A DNA stretch of 32,790 bases, taken from positions 1 through 32,790 of the forward strand of contig JAPHTO010000159.1 in the NCBI GenBank assembly GCA_026196955.1. The letters run 5' to 3'. A program made the position numbers and the translations under genes. Origin of the DNA: Colwellia sp. (GTDB lineage Bacteria; Pseudomonadota; Gammaproteobacteria; Enterobacterales; Alteromonadaceae). Below the pieces are notes generated by a model. The model did no database searches. It had not been told where the DNA came from and worked only from the letters and a program-made list of their open reading frames with translations. Shown piece by piece: positions 17,296 through 27,550 of this stretch (the first letter of the stretch is position 1; the number at the start of each line of letters is the position of its first letter).

Positions 17296-18069
17296 ATGAG
17301 TCTAAAAGTTATTCCATTTTTATGCTTATTCCTTTTAGCTCCCGCACACTCTTTAGAGTGTAACGAGGAGCAAGCAAAAGAAATACTAACCAATTATCAA
17401 TGGTATACTGAAGATTACCCGCCCTATAATTACCTAAACAAAGCAGGGCAATTAGTAGGGATATACCCTGACATTCTCAAGTTAATTTATAAAGAGCTCA
17501 AGCTTGAAAAGAATCTTAATGAGGTAATGATAGTCCCGTGGGCGCGGCTATTCCGTACCCTAGAAACCACCCCAACTTATGCCGCATTCACCATGATTAA
17601 AACCCCAGAGCGAGATAAAAAATTTCAGCTTGTCGATTTACCCATACTGACAAAAATCTCTATTATGGTGCTAGCAAAAAACAAAGATATTTTATCGCAC
17701 AAAAACATAAAAGAGTTAACTTATGCTGTTGTGCGTCAAGACATAGGCGAGCACTTACTGAACAATCAACTTAATATTCAAAATAAAATATCAACGACAT
17801 CAGCAAGTAGTATGCTCAACATGCTGCTTTACAATAGAGTTGAAGCAATAGCGTACGCTGAATTAGTCGCTAATTTTCAACTCAGTAACTTTGATTTAGA
17901 AAATGAAAAGCTTGTGTCAATTTATACTTTGAGTGATAAGTTTAAAACCGCTTTTGTTTTCCATAAAGATACGCCTATTTGTGTCTCGACATTGTTTTCA
18001 AAAATAATCGCATTGCTTAATGAGCAAGGTGAAATTAATAGGATTGTGCAAAAATATCACCGCGAATAG
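17296..18069 (+). CDS. Periplasmic solute-binding protein (SBP_bac_3 type)
   Basis: A 257-residue exported protein, signal peptide cut after AHS at residue 19. The mature part resembles family 3 amino-acid-binding proteins: the opening QWYTEDYPPYNYLNKAGQLVGIYPDI, then VPWARLFRTLETTPTYAAFTMIKTPER, an arrangement common in orphan binding proteins of Alteromonadales and Vibrio. It has no permease or ATPase beside it, so it is probably an orphan that hands a ligand to another transporter or a sensor. The ligand is not known. AGGGGG precedes the ATG, and a TATACT box at 17260-17265 could be its -10. It is divergent from the PhoH-like gene. Confidence 0.85.
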   Translation: MSLKVIPFLCLFLLAPAHSLECNEEQAKEILTNYQWYTEDYPPYNYLNKAGQLVGIYPDILKLIYKELKLEKNLNEVMIVPWARLFRTLETTPTYAAFTMIKTPERDKKFQLVDLPILTKISIMVLAKNKDILSHKNIKELTYAVVRQDIGEHLLNNQLNIQNKISTTSASSMLNMLLYNRVEAIAYAELVANFQLSNFDLENEKLVSIYTLSDKFKTAFVFHKDTPICVSTLFSKIIALLNEQGEINRIVQKYHRE

Positions 18070-18297
18070 CACTTAAATTCATGAGGTAATTAATCTATTG
18101 AAATATCTAAAAATAATCACCAAAAAAAACCTTATTAAACTGAACTCACGTCAACTACTAAGCCGCTTCATTTCTTTTCCTGAATTATTTAATGATCCTA
18201 ACTATGATTAAGAGTAACATAGCGCCGCTTTTTCTCTTGTTCAAATGCATAACAAGAGTAAATTACTATTATTTTTAGTTCTCGGAGAGTTTAGTTT

Positions 18298-21225
18298 ATG
18301 CCATTTCAGGTAGGCCAGCGTTGGATCAGTGACAGTGAATCAGATCAAGGATTAGGAACTGTTACGGGTATAGAACATCGATTTGTTAATATCGTTTTCA
18401 CTGCAACTGGCGAGTCTCGTCAATATGCAAAAGCCAATGCACCACTAACACGTGTAGTTTTCAATATTGGCGATATTATTCCAAGTCACGAAGGCTGGTT
18501 ATTAAAGGTGACTTCAACCACCGAAGAACATGGCATCATCACCTACCATGGCATAAAACAAGGTACTGACCAGAGTTCAGAAAGCGAAGAAACATCATTG
18601 AAAGAGGTGATGATAGATCACTTTATCAAATTCAATAAACCCCACGATCGCTTGTTAAACAGCCAAGTTGATCGTTTAGACTGGTTTCGCTTGCGCAAAG
18701 ATTGTTTACAACACCAATACCAACAACAACAATCTGAATTAATGGGATTAACAGGTGGCCGAGTAAGCCTTATTCCCCATCAATTATACATAGCTGATGA
18801 GGTGGGTAACCGTTTTGCACCACGGGTATTATTAGCTGATGAAGTGGGGTTAGGTAAAACAATCGAAGCGGGGTTAATTATTCATCAACAGCTAGTCAGT
18901 GGCCGTGCTCAACGTATCTTGATCATAGTACCTGAGTCACTTATGCACCAATGGCTAGTAGAAATGCTACGTCGTTTTAACCTTAAATTTAGCATTTTTG
19001 ATGAAGACCGTTGTGCGGAAAGTACCAATGACGATACCACCAACCCCTTCAGTACTGAGCAGTTAGTCCTAGTTAATTTGGGCTTTATCACTAAAAATCC
19101 ACAATGGTATGACGCCCTAATAGAAGAAGAATGGGACTTAATGGTTGTTGATGAAGCACACCATTTAAATTGGCAACAAAACAACGCTAGCCTTGAATAC
19201 CAGTGTATTGAGCAATTAGCACAAGTTATTCCAGGGGTCTTATTATTAACAGCGACCCCTGATCAACTCGGTCATGAAAGTCATTTTGCTCGCTTACGCC
19301 TTCTCGATCCTGACCGATTCTTTGATTATGATAAATTCACCGAAGAAGAGTCACATTACAGTGAAGTTGCCGATGCCGCTAATGCCTTAGTTGAAGGGGA
19401 AAAGCTTTCTAATGAGCAAGAAAAGACCCTCGCTGTATTGTTAAAAGAATCAGACATAAGCGAGCAATTAATAGCGCTAAACAGTGAAAACAGTGATGAG
19501 CAAAAAAGTGTTCGCCAACAACTATTAGCACAGCTTCTTGATAGGCATGGCACTGGCCGTATTTTATTTAGAAACTCACGTAATACCATTAAAGGCTTTC
19601 CAGCGCGCGAAATTCACCCTGCGCCATTAGCCTTGCCGGAGCAATATCAAGTCTGTATTAATGAATTTATGCTCAGTGATTGCCCAGAAGCACTGATTAA
19701 ATCAAAGCAAGCAAAAACTATTTTTACCCCTGAAATTCTTTATGCTCTTGATGCACAAACGCAAATTTGGACTGATTTTGACCCACGCGTTGACTACTTA
19801 ATTGAATTACTGAAAACCTTGAAGAAAGAAAAAGTGTTAGTGATTTGTGCGCATGCTCAAACAGCTATCGATTTAGAAGCGGCATTACGTGTCAAAGAAG
19901 GCATACGTTCAGCGGTATTCCATGAAGGTTTATCCATTTTTGAACGAGACAGAGCTGCTGCTTATTTTGCTCAAGATGAAGACAGTGCTCAATTATTATT
20001 ATGCTCTGAAATAGGTAGTGAAGGCCGTAATTTTCAATTTGCCCATCATCTAGTGTTATTTGATTTACCTAGAAACCCTGACTTACTTGAGCAACGCATT
20101 GGCCGCCTTGATAGAATTGGCCAAACACAAGTGATCCGTTTACATGTTCCTTACTTTGAACATTCAGCACAGCACTTACTGTTTGATTGGTACCAACAAG
20201 GCATGCAAGCATTTGAACATACCTGCATTACTGGCCGCGTAGTGTATGAAGCGTTCGGAGAACAACTACTGTCACTGGCATTAAGTGATGAATTACAATC
20301 AACCAACGCAGAGCTGCTCATATCACAGAGCTGGCAGAAGCATTTAGCCATTAAGGCTGAGCTTGAGTCTGGCCGTGATAAATTACTGGAATTGAATTCA
20401 TCAGGTCAAGGTAGAGCCCATGAGTTGGTAGAAAAAATAGCACAAAGTGATCAAGATATTGTGCTGCCACAATTTATGTTTCAAGCCTTAGATGTTTTTG
20501 GTGTTCAACAAGATGATAAAGCCGATAATGCCATTGCTTTAAACCAAAGCGAGCATATGTTAAATAGTAACTTCCCTTGTTTACCTGAAGACGGTACAAC
20601 CATTACCTTTGATCGTAATACGGCTTTAATCAATGAAAATTACCAGCTACTGACTTGGGATCATCCGATGGTACGCGGCGTTATGGATTTGGTGCTCAGC
20701 GATGAAATCGGCAATGCCAGCATTGGGTTATTAAAAAATGAAGCGCTACCCGTTGGTACTTTTTTCCTTGAGTGTCTATTTACTGTCGAAGCAACAGCCC
20801 CTGCTCATTTACAACTAGGTCGCTATTTACCAACAACACCTATTCGGATATTAGTCGATAAAAACGGTAATAACTTAGCAAGTAAAGTGAGTGAAGCTGT
20901 ACTGGACAAACAATTAAAACCGGTGAAAAAACAAATGGCTTTACAATTAACTAAAGCCTTAAAAAACCAAATTGGTCCGTTAGTAATTAAAGCAGAGCAT
21001 CATGGTGAGCAAGAAATTTCTGCGATACAAGCTAAAGCACTACAACATATGCAAGATAAGCTTGCACAAGAGCAACAGCGTTTAACGGCATTAAAAGCAA
21101 TTAACCCGAGTGTGCGCCAAGCAGAAATTGACTTTATTAGTCATCAACAAACAGAGTTGAGCCACTACATTGATAAGGCACAACTCACTTTTGAAGCGAT
21201 CCGTATGATAGTCGTGACACATTAA
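18298..21225 (+). CDS. rapA: RNA polymerase-associated ATPase RapA (HepA)
   Basis: A 975-residue Swi2/Snf2-type ATPase that binds RNA polymerase and helps recycle it after termination. Two N-terminal Tudor-like domains (about 1-110) open FQVGQRWISDSESDQGLGTV. The helicase core has Walker A LADEVGLGKT (179-188) and DEAHH (285-289). The second lobe carries GSEGRNFQFAHHLVLFDLP and RIGRLDRIGQ. A long C-terminal region follows, and the length matches E. coli (968). GGAGAG precedes the ATG. It is the first gene of the conserved rapA-rluA order; an 8-bp inverted repeat (18234-18258) lies in its leader, function unclear. Confidence 0.97.
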   Translation: MPFQVGQRWISDSESDQGLGTVTGIEHRFVNIVFTATGESRQYAKANAPLTRVVFNIGDIIPSHEGWLLKVTSTTEEHGIITYHGIKQGTDQSSESEETSLKEVMIDHFIKFNKPHDRLLNSQVDRLDWFRLRKDCLQHQYQQQQSELMGLTGGRVSLIPHQLYIADEVGNRFAPRVLLADEVGLGKTIEAGLIIHQQLVSGRAQRILIIVPESLMHQWLVEMLRRFNLKFSIFDEDRCAESTNDDTTNPFSTEQLVLVNLGFITKNPQWYDALIEEEWDLMVVDEAHHLNWQQNNASLEYQCIEQLAQVIPGVLLLTATPDQLGHESHFARLRLLDPDRFFDYDKFTEEESHYSEVADAANALVEGEKLSNEQEKTLAVLLKESDISEQLIALNSENSDEQKSVRQQLLAQLLDRHGTGRILFRNSRNTIKGFPAREIHPAPLALPEQYQVCINEFMLSDCPEALIKSKQAKTIFTPEILYALDAQTQIWTDFDPRVDYLIELLKTLKKEKVLVICAHAQTAIDLEAALRVKEGIRSAVFHEGLSIFERDRAAAYFAQDEDSAQLLLCSEIGSEGRNFQFAHHLVLFDLPRNPDLLEQRIGRLDRIGQTQVIRLHVPYFEHSAQHLLFDWYQQGMQAFEHTCITGRVVYEAFGEQLLSLALSDELQSTNAELLISQSWQKHLAIKAELESGRDKLLELNSSGQGRAHELVEKIAQSDQDIVLPQFMFQALDVFGVQQDDKADNAIALNQSEHMLNSNFPCLPEDGTTITFDRNTALINENYQLLTWDHPMVRGVMDLVLSDEIGNASIGLLKNEALPVGTFFLECLFTVEATAPAHLQLGRYLPTTPIRILVDKNGNNLASKVSEAVLDKQLKPVKKQMALQLTKALKNQIGPLVIKAEHHGEQEISAIQAKALQHMQDKLAQEQQRLTALKAINPSVRQAEIDFISHQQTELSHYIDKAQLTFEAIRMIVVTH

Positions 21226-21296
21226 GAAACGCTCTGTTATACAGACAAAAATAACAAGTGGCGCGTGCTCTTTAAAGCAAGTTAAATGAGAATAAT

Positions 21297-21980
21297 ATGA
21301 CAGCAAACCCTGATTTTATCTATCAACCACCAATGTATCCTTACCTTGATATTATTTATCAAGATCAGGATTTGGTTGTACTTAATAAAGCCAGCGGTTT
21401 GCTTAGTGTGCCGGGACGTTTACCAGAGCATCAAGACTGTTTGCAAAACAGAGTACAGCGGGTTTTGCCTAGTGCTACCATTGTGCATCGTTTAGATATG
21501 GCTACATCAGGCATCATGATTATGGCGCTTAATAAAGCCGCTCATGTCAATATTAGTCGTCAATTTGAACAAAGAAAAACTAAGAAAAGTTACATCGCGC
21601 GTGTTTTTGGCAGGGTTAAAGCATGTGAGGGAAGTATCGATTTACCCTTAATTTGTGACTGGCCAAATAGGCCAAAACAAAAAGTTGATCATGAAAACGG
21701 CAAACAATCATTAACGCATTACAGCGTGTTAAGTTATTCACAGCTTAACTCAGACGATGAAAGTACCTTAATCGAATTAAGGCCTGTTACCGGTCGCTCT
21801 CATCAATTACGGGTACATATGCTAGCCTTAGGACACCCCATTTTAGGTGATAGGTTATATGCCCACGAGCAAGCACTAACCGTTAGCCCTAGATTGCAAC
21901 TACACGCAAGAAACTTAAGCCTATCGCACCCAGTAACGGGTGAGTTGTTATGCTTTATCGCGCCATGTCCGTTCGATTAA
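21297..21980 (+). CDS. rluA: Dual-specificity rRNA/tRNA pseudouridine synthase RluA
   Basis: A 227-residue enzyme (E. coli 219) that in E. coli isomerises U746 of 23S rRNA and U32 of several tRNAs. The catalytic aspartate is D67 in IVHRLDMATSGIMIMA. The later GRSHQLRVHMLALGHPILGD motif is also intact. It has no S4 RNA-binding domain, which separates RluA from RluC and RluD. It starts 71 bp after rapA with only TGAG before the ATG. Gene order rapA-rluA is the same as in E. coli, which supports the specific name. Confidence 0.92.
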   Translation: MTANPDFIYQPPMYPYLDIIYQDQDLVVLNKASGLLSVPGRLPEHQDCLQNRVQRVLPSATIVHRLDMATSGIMIMALNKAAHVNISRQFEQRKTKKSYIARVFGRVKACEGSIDLPLICDWPNRPKQKVDHENGKQSLTHYSVLSYSQLNSDDESTLIELRPVTGRSHQLRVHMLALGHPILGDRLYAHEQALTVSPRLQLHARNLSLSHPVTGELLCFIAPCPFD

Positions 21981-22004
21981 CACTTTTCATGTAGCGGCCG
22001 ATAT
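21978..22004 (+). promoter_or_regulatory. Weak sigma-28-like match before the DUF3530 gene
   Basis: TAAC (21978-21981), 15 bases, then GCCGATAT (21997-22004). The -10 octamer is identical to the one before the chemotaxis gene at 30398, but the -35 has one mismatch and overlaps the rluA stop. One chance GCCGATAT is expected in a window this long, so support is weak. Confidence 0.25.
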
Positions 22005-22034
22005 AAGGCTTAACAATCACCAAAGGGAGTCGCA

Positions 22035-22931
22035 GTGCAAACATCATTCAAATTAAGCATCACTTTGTTGATGGTTATTTTTTCAAGTTTTTTTGCTTTT
22101 GCTGCGCAAAATGATAATAACGACAAAACACCAGCAGCAAATAGCAAAACTGAAGCGGTTCCCCTGCCCGTTTCTCGCACTCAACAATACAAAGAAGATT
22201 TAAAACATTATTTACCATCTTCCAAGGTAAAACCCATATTAGTTGGTACACAAGAGTACATCACCCTAGTTAATGAAAATACCAGCCCAAATAATCGCGG
22301 GGTGGCTATATTAATTCCTGACTGGCAACAAGGGGCCGTTAACCCGAAAGCAGTAAATTTCCTCCGCCAATCTTTGCCTGAGCAAGGCTGGACAACAATT
22401 AGTATTCAGCCCAATAAAAAACCTGATGACTTTCCCTCTACTGCCCTTAAATTAGCAACTCAAATTGAAGAGAACAAAACGCGTAAAGCAAACTACAAAC
22501 GCGATTTTTCCGCTCTGATCAATGCCGTGAGTGATAAAGCAAAAACCTACCCTGGAATAGTCATTATGATTGTTCAGGGTAATCATGGTTCAATATTGAT
22601 AGAGTTATTAAACTCAAACGAAATACTGCATACACCCAATGCGATAGTTTTACTAAGCAGCTATGTATTTACAGGCGAAAAACTGCTCGATGAGGACAAC
22701 AACAATTTTGCCAAAGCTTTAGCGAACAGCGAGCCGCCAGTGTTAGATTTATTCTTAAAGCATGATAACGCCATCGTCATTGATAAAGCCCCACAACGCT
22801 TAGCTTTGGCAAAACAAGAAATGAAAGTTTATTATCGTCAGCGGCAGCTCAATAATACCAGAATGGGCTTCTACCCAGAGCAAGCACTACTTACTCAAAT
22901 TAACAGCTGGCTAAAATCAATAGGTTGGTAA
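22035..22931 (+). CDS. Exported DUF3530-family protein
   Basis: A 298-residue protein beginning at GTG (22035), supported by AAAGGGAGT (22022-22030). The signal peptide ends around AFA|A (residues 23-24), so the protein is periplasmic. It resembles the DUF3530 family, which has an alpha/beta-hydrolase-like outline: GVAILIPDWQQG, then a nucleophile-elbow position at VQGNHGS (181-186). The expected Gly-X-Ser-X-Gly is not present; histidine stands at the usual serine position, so it may not be a serine hydrolase. No function can be assigned. It lies between rluA and djlA, where E. coli has no gene, and is convergent with djlA (19-bp gap). Confidence 0.75.
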   Translation: MQTSFKLSITLLMVIFSSFFAFAAQNDNNDKTPAANSKTEAVPLPVSRTQQYKEDLKHYLPSSKVKPILVGTQEYITLVNENTSPNNRGVAILIPDWQQGAVNPKAVNFLRQSLPEQGWTTISIQPNKKPDDFPSTALKLATQIEENKTRKANYKRDFSALINAVSDKAKTYPGIVIMIVQGNHGSILIELLNSNEILHTPNAIVLLSSYVFTGEKLLDEDNNNFAKALANSEPPVLDLFLKHDNAIVIDKAPQRLALAKQEMKVYYRQRQLNNTRMGFYPEQALLTQINSWLKSIGW

Positions 22932-22950
22932 ACTATTAACGAGAAAAAAA

Positions 22951-23775
22951 TTACTTGTCGTATTTCGAAATCAAATCATACGCCGCTTGAATATCTTGAG
23001 TTTTCTCTTTGGCAGCTTCCATCATTGCAGGGGGCAAGCCTTTAGCAATAAGCTTATCGGGATGATGTTGCGACATCAGCTTACGATACGCTTTCTTGAT
23101 GTCAGCTTTCGAGCTAGTTTTCGTGACTCCCAATATTTTATAAGCATTATCAAGTTGATTGACGCTATTCATGCCTGCGCCACCCTGTTGATGAGCGCCT
23201 TGTCCTGCTTGTTGCTGGTGAAAAGCAGCACCCGCAATGATCATTTCTAATAAATTATCTAGCTGTCTCGCGGAATAACCTAAAAATTTAGCAATGGTAT
23301 GTAATACTTCACGCTCTTGATTGTCTAGCTCACCATCAGAGAAAGCTACCTGGATTTGAATTTCCAAAAACATCAATAACAAATCATGGCGATTTCCACA
23401 AATTTGCTTAAATTTTCGCAACCGCTCTTTGAGTGGAAATCCGGCCATTTTACCTTCACGAAAAGCATCTTGAGCTTGTTGGCGCAACTCGTTATTCAAC
23501 CCAAGTTTATCCATGTAAGCACTAGCAAAGGCTATTTCATGATTCGTTACTTGTCCTTTTGCTTTTGCTACATGCCCCATCACCGAAAAGGCAGTATAGA
23601 AAAATACCGCTTGGCGAGAAACATCATCTTCTTCACCCTTGGTTAAGCCATCAAAATCAAAGCCTCGGCCACGATCAAACATATGCCCTAACCAGAGGCC
23701 TAATAAAGCCCCAAACAAGTTTTTACTCAGCATAAAGCCAAATAAAAAACCTAAAACCTTTCCCCAAATACGCAT
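22951..23775 (-). CDS. djlA: Membrane-anchored DnaJ-like co-chaperone DjlA
   Basis: A 274-residue protein anchored by one N-terminal transmembrane segment (about 5-31, rich in Gly, Leu and Phe), a TerB-like central helical domain (about 50-185) and a C-terminal J domain (about 208-274) with the DnaK-stimulating HPD motif in SQHHPDK. A Gln/Gly-rich linker (HQQQAGQGAHQQGGAG) joins the last two. In E. coli it works with DnaK in envelope stress and capsule control. It is in the conserved rluA-djlA-lptD neighbourhood but on the opposite strand from both, so it is divergent from lptD here. Confidence 0.95.
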   Translation of the reverse strand: MRIWGKVLGFLFGFMLSKNLFGALLGLWLGHMFDRGRGFDFDGLTKGEEDDVSRQAVFFYTAFSVMGHVAKAKGQVTNHEIAFASAYMDKLGLNNELRQQAQDAFREGKMAGFPLKERLRKFKQICGNRHDLLLMFLEIQIQVAFSDGELDNQEREVLHTIAKFLGYSARQLDNLLEMIIAGAAFHQQQAGQGAHQQGGAGMNSVNQLDNAYKILGVTKTSSKADIKKAYRKLMSQHHPDKLIAKGLPPAMMEAAKEKTQDIQAAYDLISKYDK

Positions 23776-23872
23776 ACTTATGTTTTTACCTTACAATTTA
23801 TAGCGAGTGTGTCATATTTGCTATATCATATACGCTTCATCGTGCATATTTAAGATAACATTTAAAAAATTA

Positions 23873-26200
23873 ATGCTTTTTTCCCGACAACTTTTTTCTT
23901 TTGCTAGTATTTTAGCTTACTTTGGTAGTGCATATTGTCATTCTGTTTTTGCCGAGCAAATTCAGCAAGAGCCTGCCTCTTCTCAATTTCAGTGTTTTCT
24001 ACCAACCTATGAACCTATAGCGGATGAAGCGTTAAAGGTGACGGATGACAGTATTCGTATAACCTCTCAATATGCGAGTATCGAAAAAGATCAAATCGCT
24101 AATTTTAGCGGTGACGTCATGCTTATTGATAAAAGCCAAACGATTACCGCTGATAACTTATCATTTGATCGGTTATTAATGCGTTTTAATGCTCAAGGAA
24201 ATATTCAGTACCAAAGTCAAACCATCGATATTTTTGCCAGTGAACTCAGCGCAAATAAACAAGATCAAAACAGCACTATGCTAGATGCATCTTACCAGCT
24301 TCATGGTAACCCCGGTCATGGTAGTGCCGGTAAGCTTAAATTAGATTCAAGTGAAGGGTTGAGCTTAATGTCTTCCACTTTCACTACTTGTCCTGGAGAA
24401 GACCCCGATTGGCAGATAAAAGCCTCTGAAATAACCATATCAGCTGATGGTAGTGAAGGCAGAGCGTATCATGCACAAGTGAGGCTGTTTGATGTACCTG
24501 TTCTCTATTTACCCTACTTTTCTTTTCCTGTTTCAAAGCAACGAAAAACAGGTTTTTTATACCCTAAAATAGGCAGTTCAAGTAATTCAGGATTAGAAAT
24601 TGAAGTGCCATTTTATTGGAATATTGCTCCTGAATTGGATGCGACTATTACTCCACACTATATGTCTAAGCGTGGCACGCAGTTAAAAACTGAATTTAGG
24701 TATTTAGCAGGACAACAAAATGGCAATATTGATATAGAGTATTTACATAAAGATAATGAAATAACCTCAAACAATGATGCTCGCTATCTTGCTAGACTTC
24801 AACATGTAGGTACTTTTTCTGAAAACTTTAGGGCTTATGTTGACTACACCACTATTAGTGATGACAACTATCTCGTTGATATAGGATCAAGGCAGTACAA
24901 TTCAAATGACGCCTATTTATACCAAATAGCGGAATTAGCCTACTTCGGTGAGCAATGGCAAACCACAATGAAATTACAAGATTTTGAAGTATTAGGGGAT
25001 CATCAAGCTAGCTATAGAACCTTGCCCCATATCGAGATTTCAACTCAGCAACCGCTAGGTTTATTAGTGCATCAAGACTTACCAGGGCAATTTGAACTAT
25101 ATTCTGAGCTTTCCAGTTTCCAACCAGATACTAACACGCAAGTGAGTGCAAATCGCTACCATGTTGAGGCTGGACTTTCTTTTCCGGTATCAACACCTGC
25201 TTGGTTTTTCAATTCTGAATTTAAATTGATGCACACCTATTATCAGCAAGATGATATTCAAGAAGGAAGTGAGTTAACCAAAACCGTTAATCGTACCTTG
25301 CCAAAAGTACGCTTTCACGGTGGCATCAACTTTGACCGTAACATGGCTTTGTTCGGCAACCAATACCGACACACGCTAGAGCCACAATTGCAATACTTGT
25401 ACATACCGGAGAAAGACCAAACCAACATTGGCTTATATGACACCACTGGCTTACAAGATGATTATAATGGTTTATTTAGAGATAGAAATTATAGTGGTTT
25501 AGATAGAGTTGCTGGGGCTAACCAGTATACTTGGGGTGTGACCAGTCGAATTTTAGATCAATCAAATCTAGAGTTATTTCGCGTAAGCCTTGGTCGTATT
25601 CAATATATAGACGATAACAAGACTTTTGATGAATTCATTGATCCACAGGCCCTAAATGATGCAACGGAGCAAAAGTCTTCTGTGGCTGCTGACTTATTTT
25701 ATCGATTAAATCACCAGTGGCAAATCAGCGCAGATATTCAATATAATACAATTGACGACTTTACTAACAAGGGCCAAATGGCCTTAAATTATCAAATTGA
25801 TAAATATAATTCACTTCAATTGAACCATAGGTATACTCGTAATGTCTCAGGTAATAGCTTAGAACAAGCGTCTTTATTAGCTAACTTCGCTATTAATAAA
25901 AATTGGGCTTTTGTAGGCCGCTTTACAGAAGATATTAAAAATAATCGCAGCTTAGAAAGTTATGCGGGCTTTCAATATGAAAGTTGTTGTTGGGCGGTGC
26001 GCGTTGCCTATCATAGGCATATTAACTCAAATTTAAGCGATGATGGTATGTTCAACGAAAATCGCGATGAATTTAATAGCGGTTTCGTGCTAGAGTTCAT
26101 GTTCAAAGGACTCAATGGCAAGCAAGACGCGATTGGCACACAAAAAATGTTTAACACAAGTATTTTTGGCTATAAGCGCCCCTATTACTTGCAAAATTAA
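23873..26200 (+). CDS. lptD: LPS-assembly outer-membrane protein LptD
   Basis: A 775-residue outer-membrane barrel that, with LptE, inserts lipopolysaccharide into the outer leaflet. Started at 23873 it opens with a signal peptide ending near VFA (residues 26-28). The periplasmic OstA-like jelly-roll (about 50-190) holds [18 protein letters not shown]. The long barrel follows ([20 protein letters not shown] is a conserved entry motif). Four cysteines match the disulfide set of E. coli: C41, C173 and the pair C705-C706; their bonds are needed for function there. The ribosome site is poor and the start could be disputed; a GTG at 23807 in frame would spoil the signal peptide. It lies next to surA, whose product helps fold it. 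Confidence 0.95.
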   Translation: MLFSRQLFSFASILAYFGSAYCHSVFAEQIQQEPASSQFQCFLPTYEPIADEALKVTDDSIRITSQYASIEKDQIANFSGDVMLIDKSQTITADNLSFDRLLMRFNAQGNIQYQSQTIDIFASELSANKQDQNSTMLDASYQLHGNPGHGSAGKLKLDSSEGLSLMSSTFTTCPGEDPDWQIKASEITISADGSEGRAYHAQVRLFDVPVLYLPYFSFPVSKQRKTGFLYPKIGSSSNSGLEIEVPFYWNIAPELDATITPHYMSKRGTQLKTEFRYLAGQQNGNIDIEYLHKDNEITSNNDARYLARLQHVGTFSENFRAYVDYTTISDDNYLVDIGSRQYNSNDAYLYQIAELAYFGEQWQTTMKLQDFEVLGDHQASYRTLPHIEISTQQPLGLLVHQDLPGQFELYSELSSFQPDTNTQVSANRYHVEAGLSFPVSTPAWFFNSEFKLMHTYYQQDDIQEGSELTKTVNRTLPKVRFHGGINFDRNMALFGNQYRHTLEPQLQYLYIPEKDQTNIGLYDTTGLQDDYNGLFRDRNYSGLDRVAGANQYTWGVTSRILDQSNLELFRVSLGRIQYIDDNKTFDEFIDPQALNDATEQKSSVAADLFYRLNHQWQISADIQYNTIDDFTNKGQMALNYQIDKYNSLQLNHRYTRNVSGNSLEQASLLANFAINKNWAFVGRFTEDIKNNRSLESYAGFQYESCCWAVRVAYHRHINSNLSDDGMFNENRDEFNSGFVLEFMFKGLNGKQDAIGTQKMFNTSIFGYKRPYYLQN

Positions 26201-26248
26201 CGATTTACAGTATTAACATAAAAATTAGACTGAGAAGATAAGTATTAC

Positions 26249-27550
26249 ATGAAAAAATTAGTCCAAATAATTACCTTAGCTAGCATAATGCTATCCAGTT
26301 CATTGATGCAGGTGCAAGCAAAAGAAGAGCAATTAGATAAAGTTGCAGCTATTGTAAACAGCTCAGTAGTCCTTGAATCTGAAGTGCAAGATTTACTGAA
26401 TAACATCAAGACACAAGCTAAAAAAAACAATCAATCTTTACCCTCGGATAAAGCTTTACGTACCCAAGTCATGGATAAGCTCATTAATGACAGCCTGATT
26501 TTACAGATTGGCGAGCGCATGGGGGTGCAAGTAAGTGATGCTCAGCTAGATCAAACTATCGGCAATATGGCTCAAGAAAATAAACTCACGCTATCACAGT
26601 TTCGTGAAGCAATAGTCAATGACGGCAATGATTATGAAAAGTACCGTGAGAATGTACGAACTGAGATAATTTCAGGTGAAGTGCGCCGTAACTCAGTAAG
26701 ACGTCGCATTTTTGTTTCACCACAAGAAGTATCAAATTTACTCGATTTAATGAAGGCACAAACCAACAATGACGTTGAATATCACCTCGGCCATATACTA
26801 ATTGAATTTCCAAGTGATGCTAACCAAGAAGAAATGACGGCGGCTAAAGAGCGTGCTGATAAGGTCATAGAGCTACTCAATAACGGCTCTGATTTTACCA
26901 AAATAGCTATTGCCTCATCAGGTGGAGCAAATGCATTAGAAGGCGGTGACTTAGGTTGGAAAAATATTAATGAAATGCCAACATTATTCTCAGAGTTAAT
27001 TGATGGCAAAGATAAAGGCACAGTCGTCGGCCCAATCCGTACAGGCTTAGGTTTTAGTATTGTAAAAGTGCATGACATTCGTGGCCGTCAAATTGTTGAA
27101 GTTGAAGAAGTTAACGCAAGCCATATACTTATTGAACCCTCAATCATTTTAAGCGAAGAAAAGGCAGAAGAGCTATTACAGGGCTTTTTAGATAAAATTA
27201 ACGCTGGCGAAGCAACATTTGAAGAATTAGCGAAAGAGTTTTCCGAAGGCCCTACTGCAGTACGTGGCGGTAATTTAGGTTGGGCAGATCCAAAAAGTTA
27301 TGATCCAGTCTTTAGAGATGCGTTAGCTAGCATGAAGCAAGGCGAATACCATAAACCATTTCGTTCATCATATGGTTGGCACATTATCCATTTTCATGAC
27401 CGACGTATGGTAGATGCCACGTCACAAATGAACCAAAATCGTGCTTATCAAATCCTGTATAATCGAAAATTTGGTGTTGAAGGTGCTAGGTGGATAAAAG
27501 AGACTCGAGATGAAGCTTACATAGAAATTTTCGAACAGGACAAAAAGTAA
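26249..27550 (+). CDS. surA: Periplasmic chaperone/peptidyl-prolyl isomerase SurA
   Basis: A 433-residue periplasmic chaperone for outer-membrane proteins, LptD among its main clients. The signal peptide ends at VQA (residue 24). The N-terminal SurA_N chaperone region (about 28-170) is followed by two parvulin domains: about 178-276 ([16 protein letters not shown]) and about 290-385 ([18 protein letters not shown]). A short C-terminal helix closes the chaperone core. It starts 48 bp after lptD. Its stop overlaps the pdxA start (TAATG), so the two are translationally coupled. Confidence 0.97.
   Translation: MKKLVQIITLASIMLSSSLMQVQAKEEQLDKVAAIVNSSVVLESEVQDLLNNIKTQAKKNNQSLPSDKALRTQVMDKLINDSLILQIGERMGVQVSDAQLDQTIGNMAQENKLTLSQFREAIVNDGNDYEKYRENVRTEIISGEVRRNSVRRRIFVSPQEVSNLLDLMKAQTNNDVEYHLGHILIEFPSDANQEEMTAAKERADKVIELLNNGSDFTKIAIASSGGANALEGGDLGWKNINEMPTLFSELIDGKDKGTVVGPIRTGLGFSIVKVHDIRGRQIVEVEEVNASHILIEPSIILSEEKAEELLQGFLDKINAGEATFEELAKEFSEGPTAVRGGNLGWADPKSYDPVFRDALASMKQGEYHKPFRSSYGWHIIHFHDRRMVDATSQMNQNRAYQILYNRKFGVEGARWIKETRDEAYIEIFEQDKK

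Noticed and set aside
18234-18258. CTCTTGTT/AACAAGAG inverted repeat before rapA as a terminator
   Set aside because: The stem is only 8 bp of mostly A-T pairs and no U run follows directly; kept only as a remark in the rapA entry.
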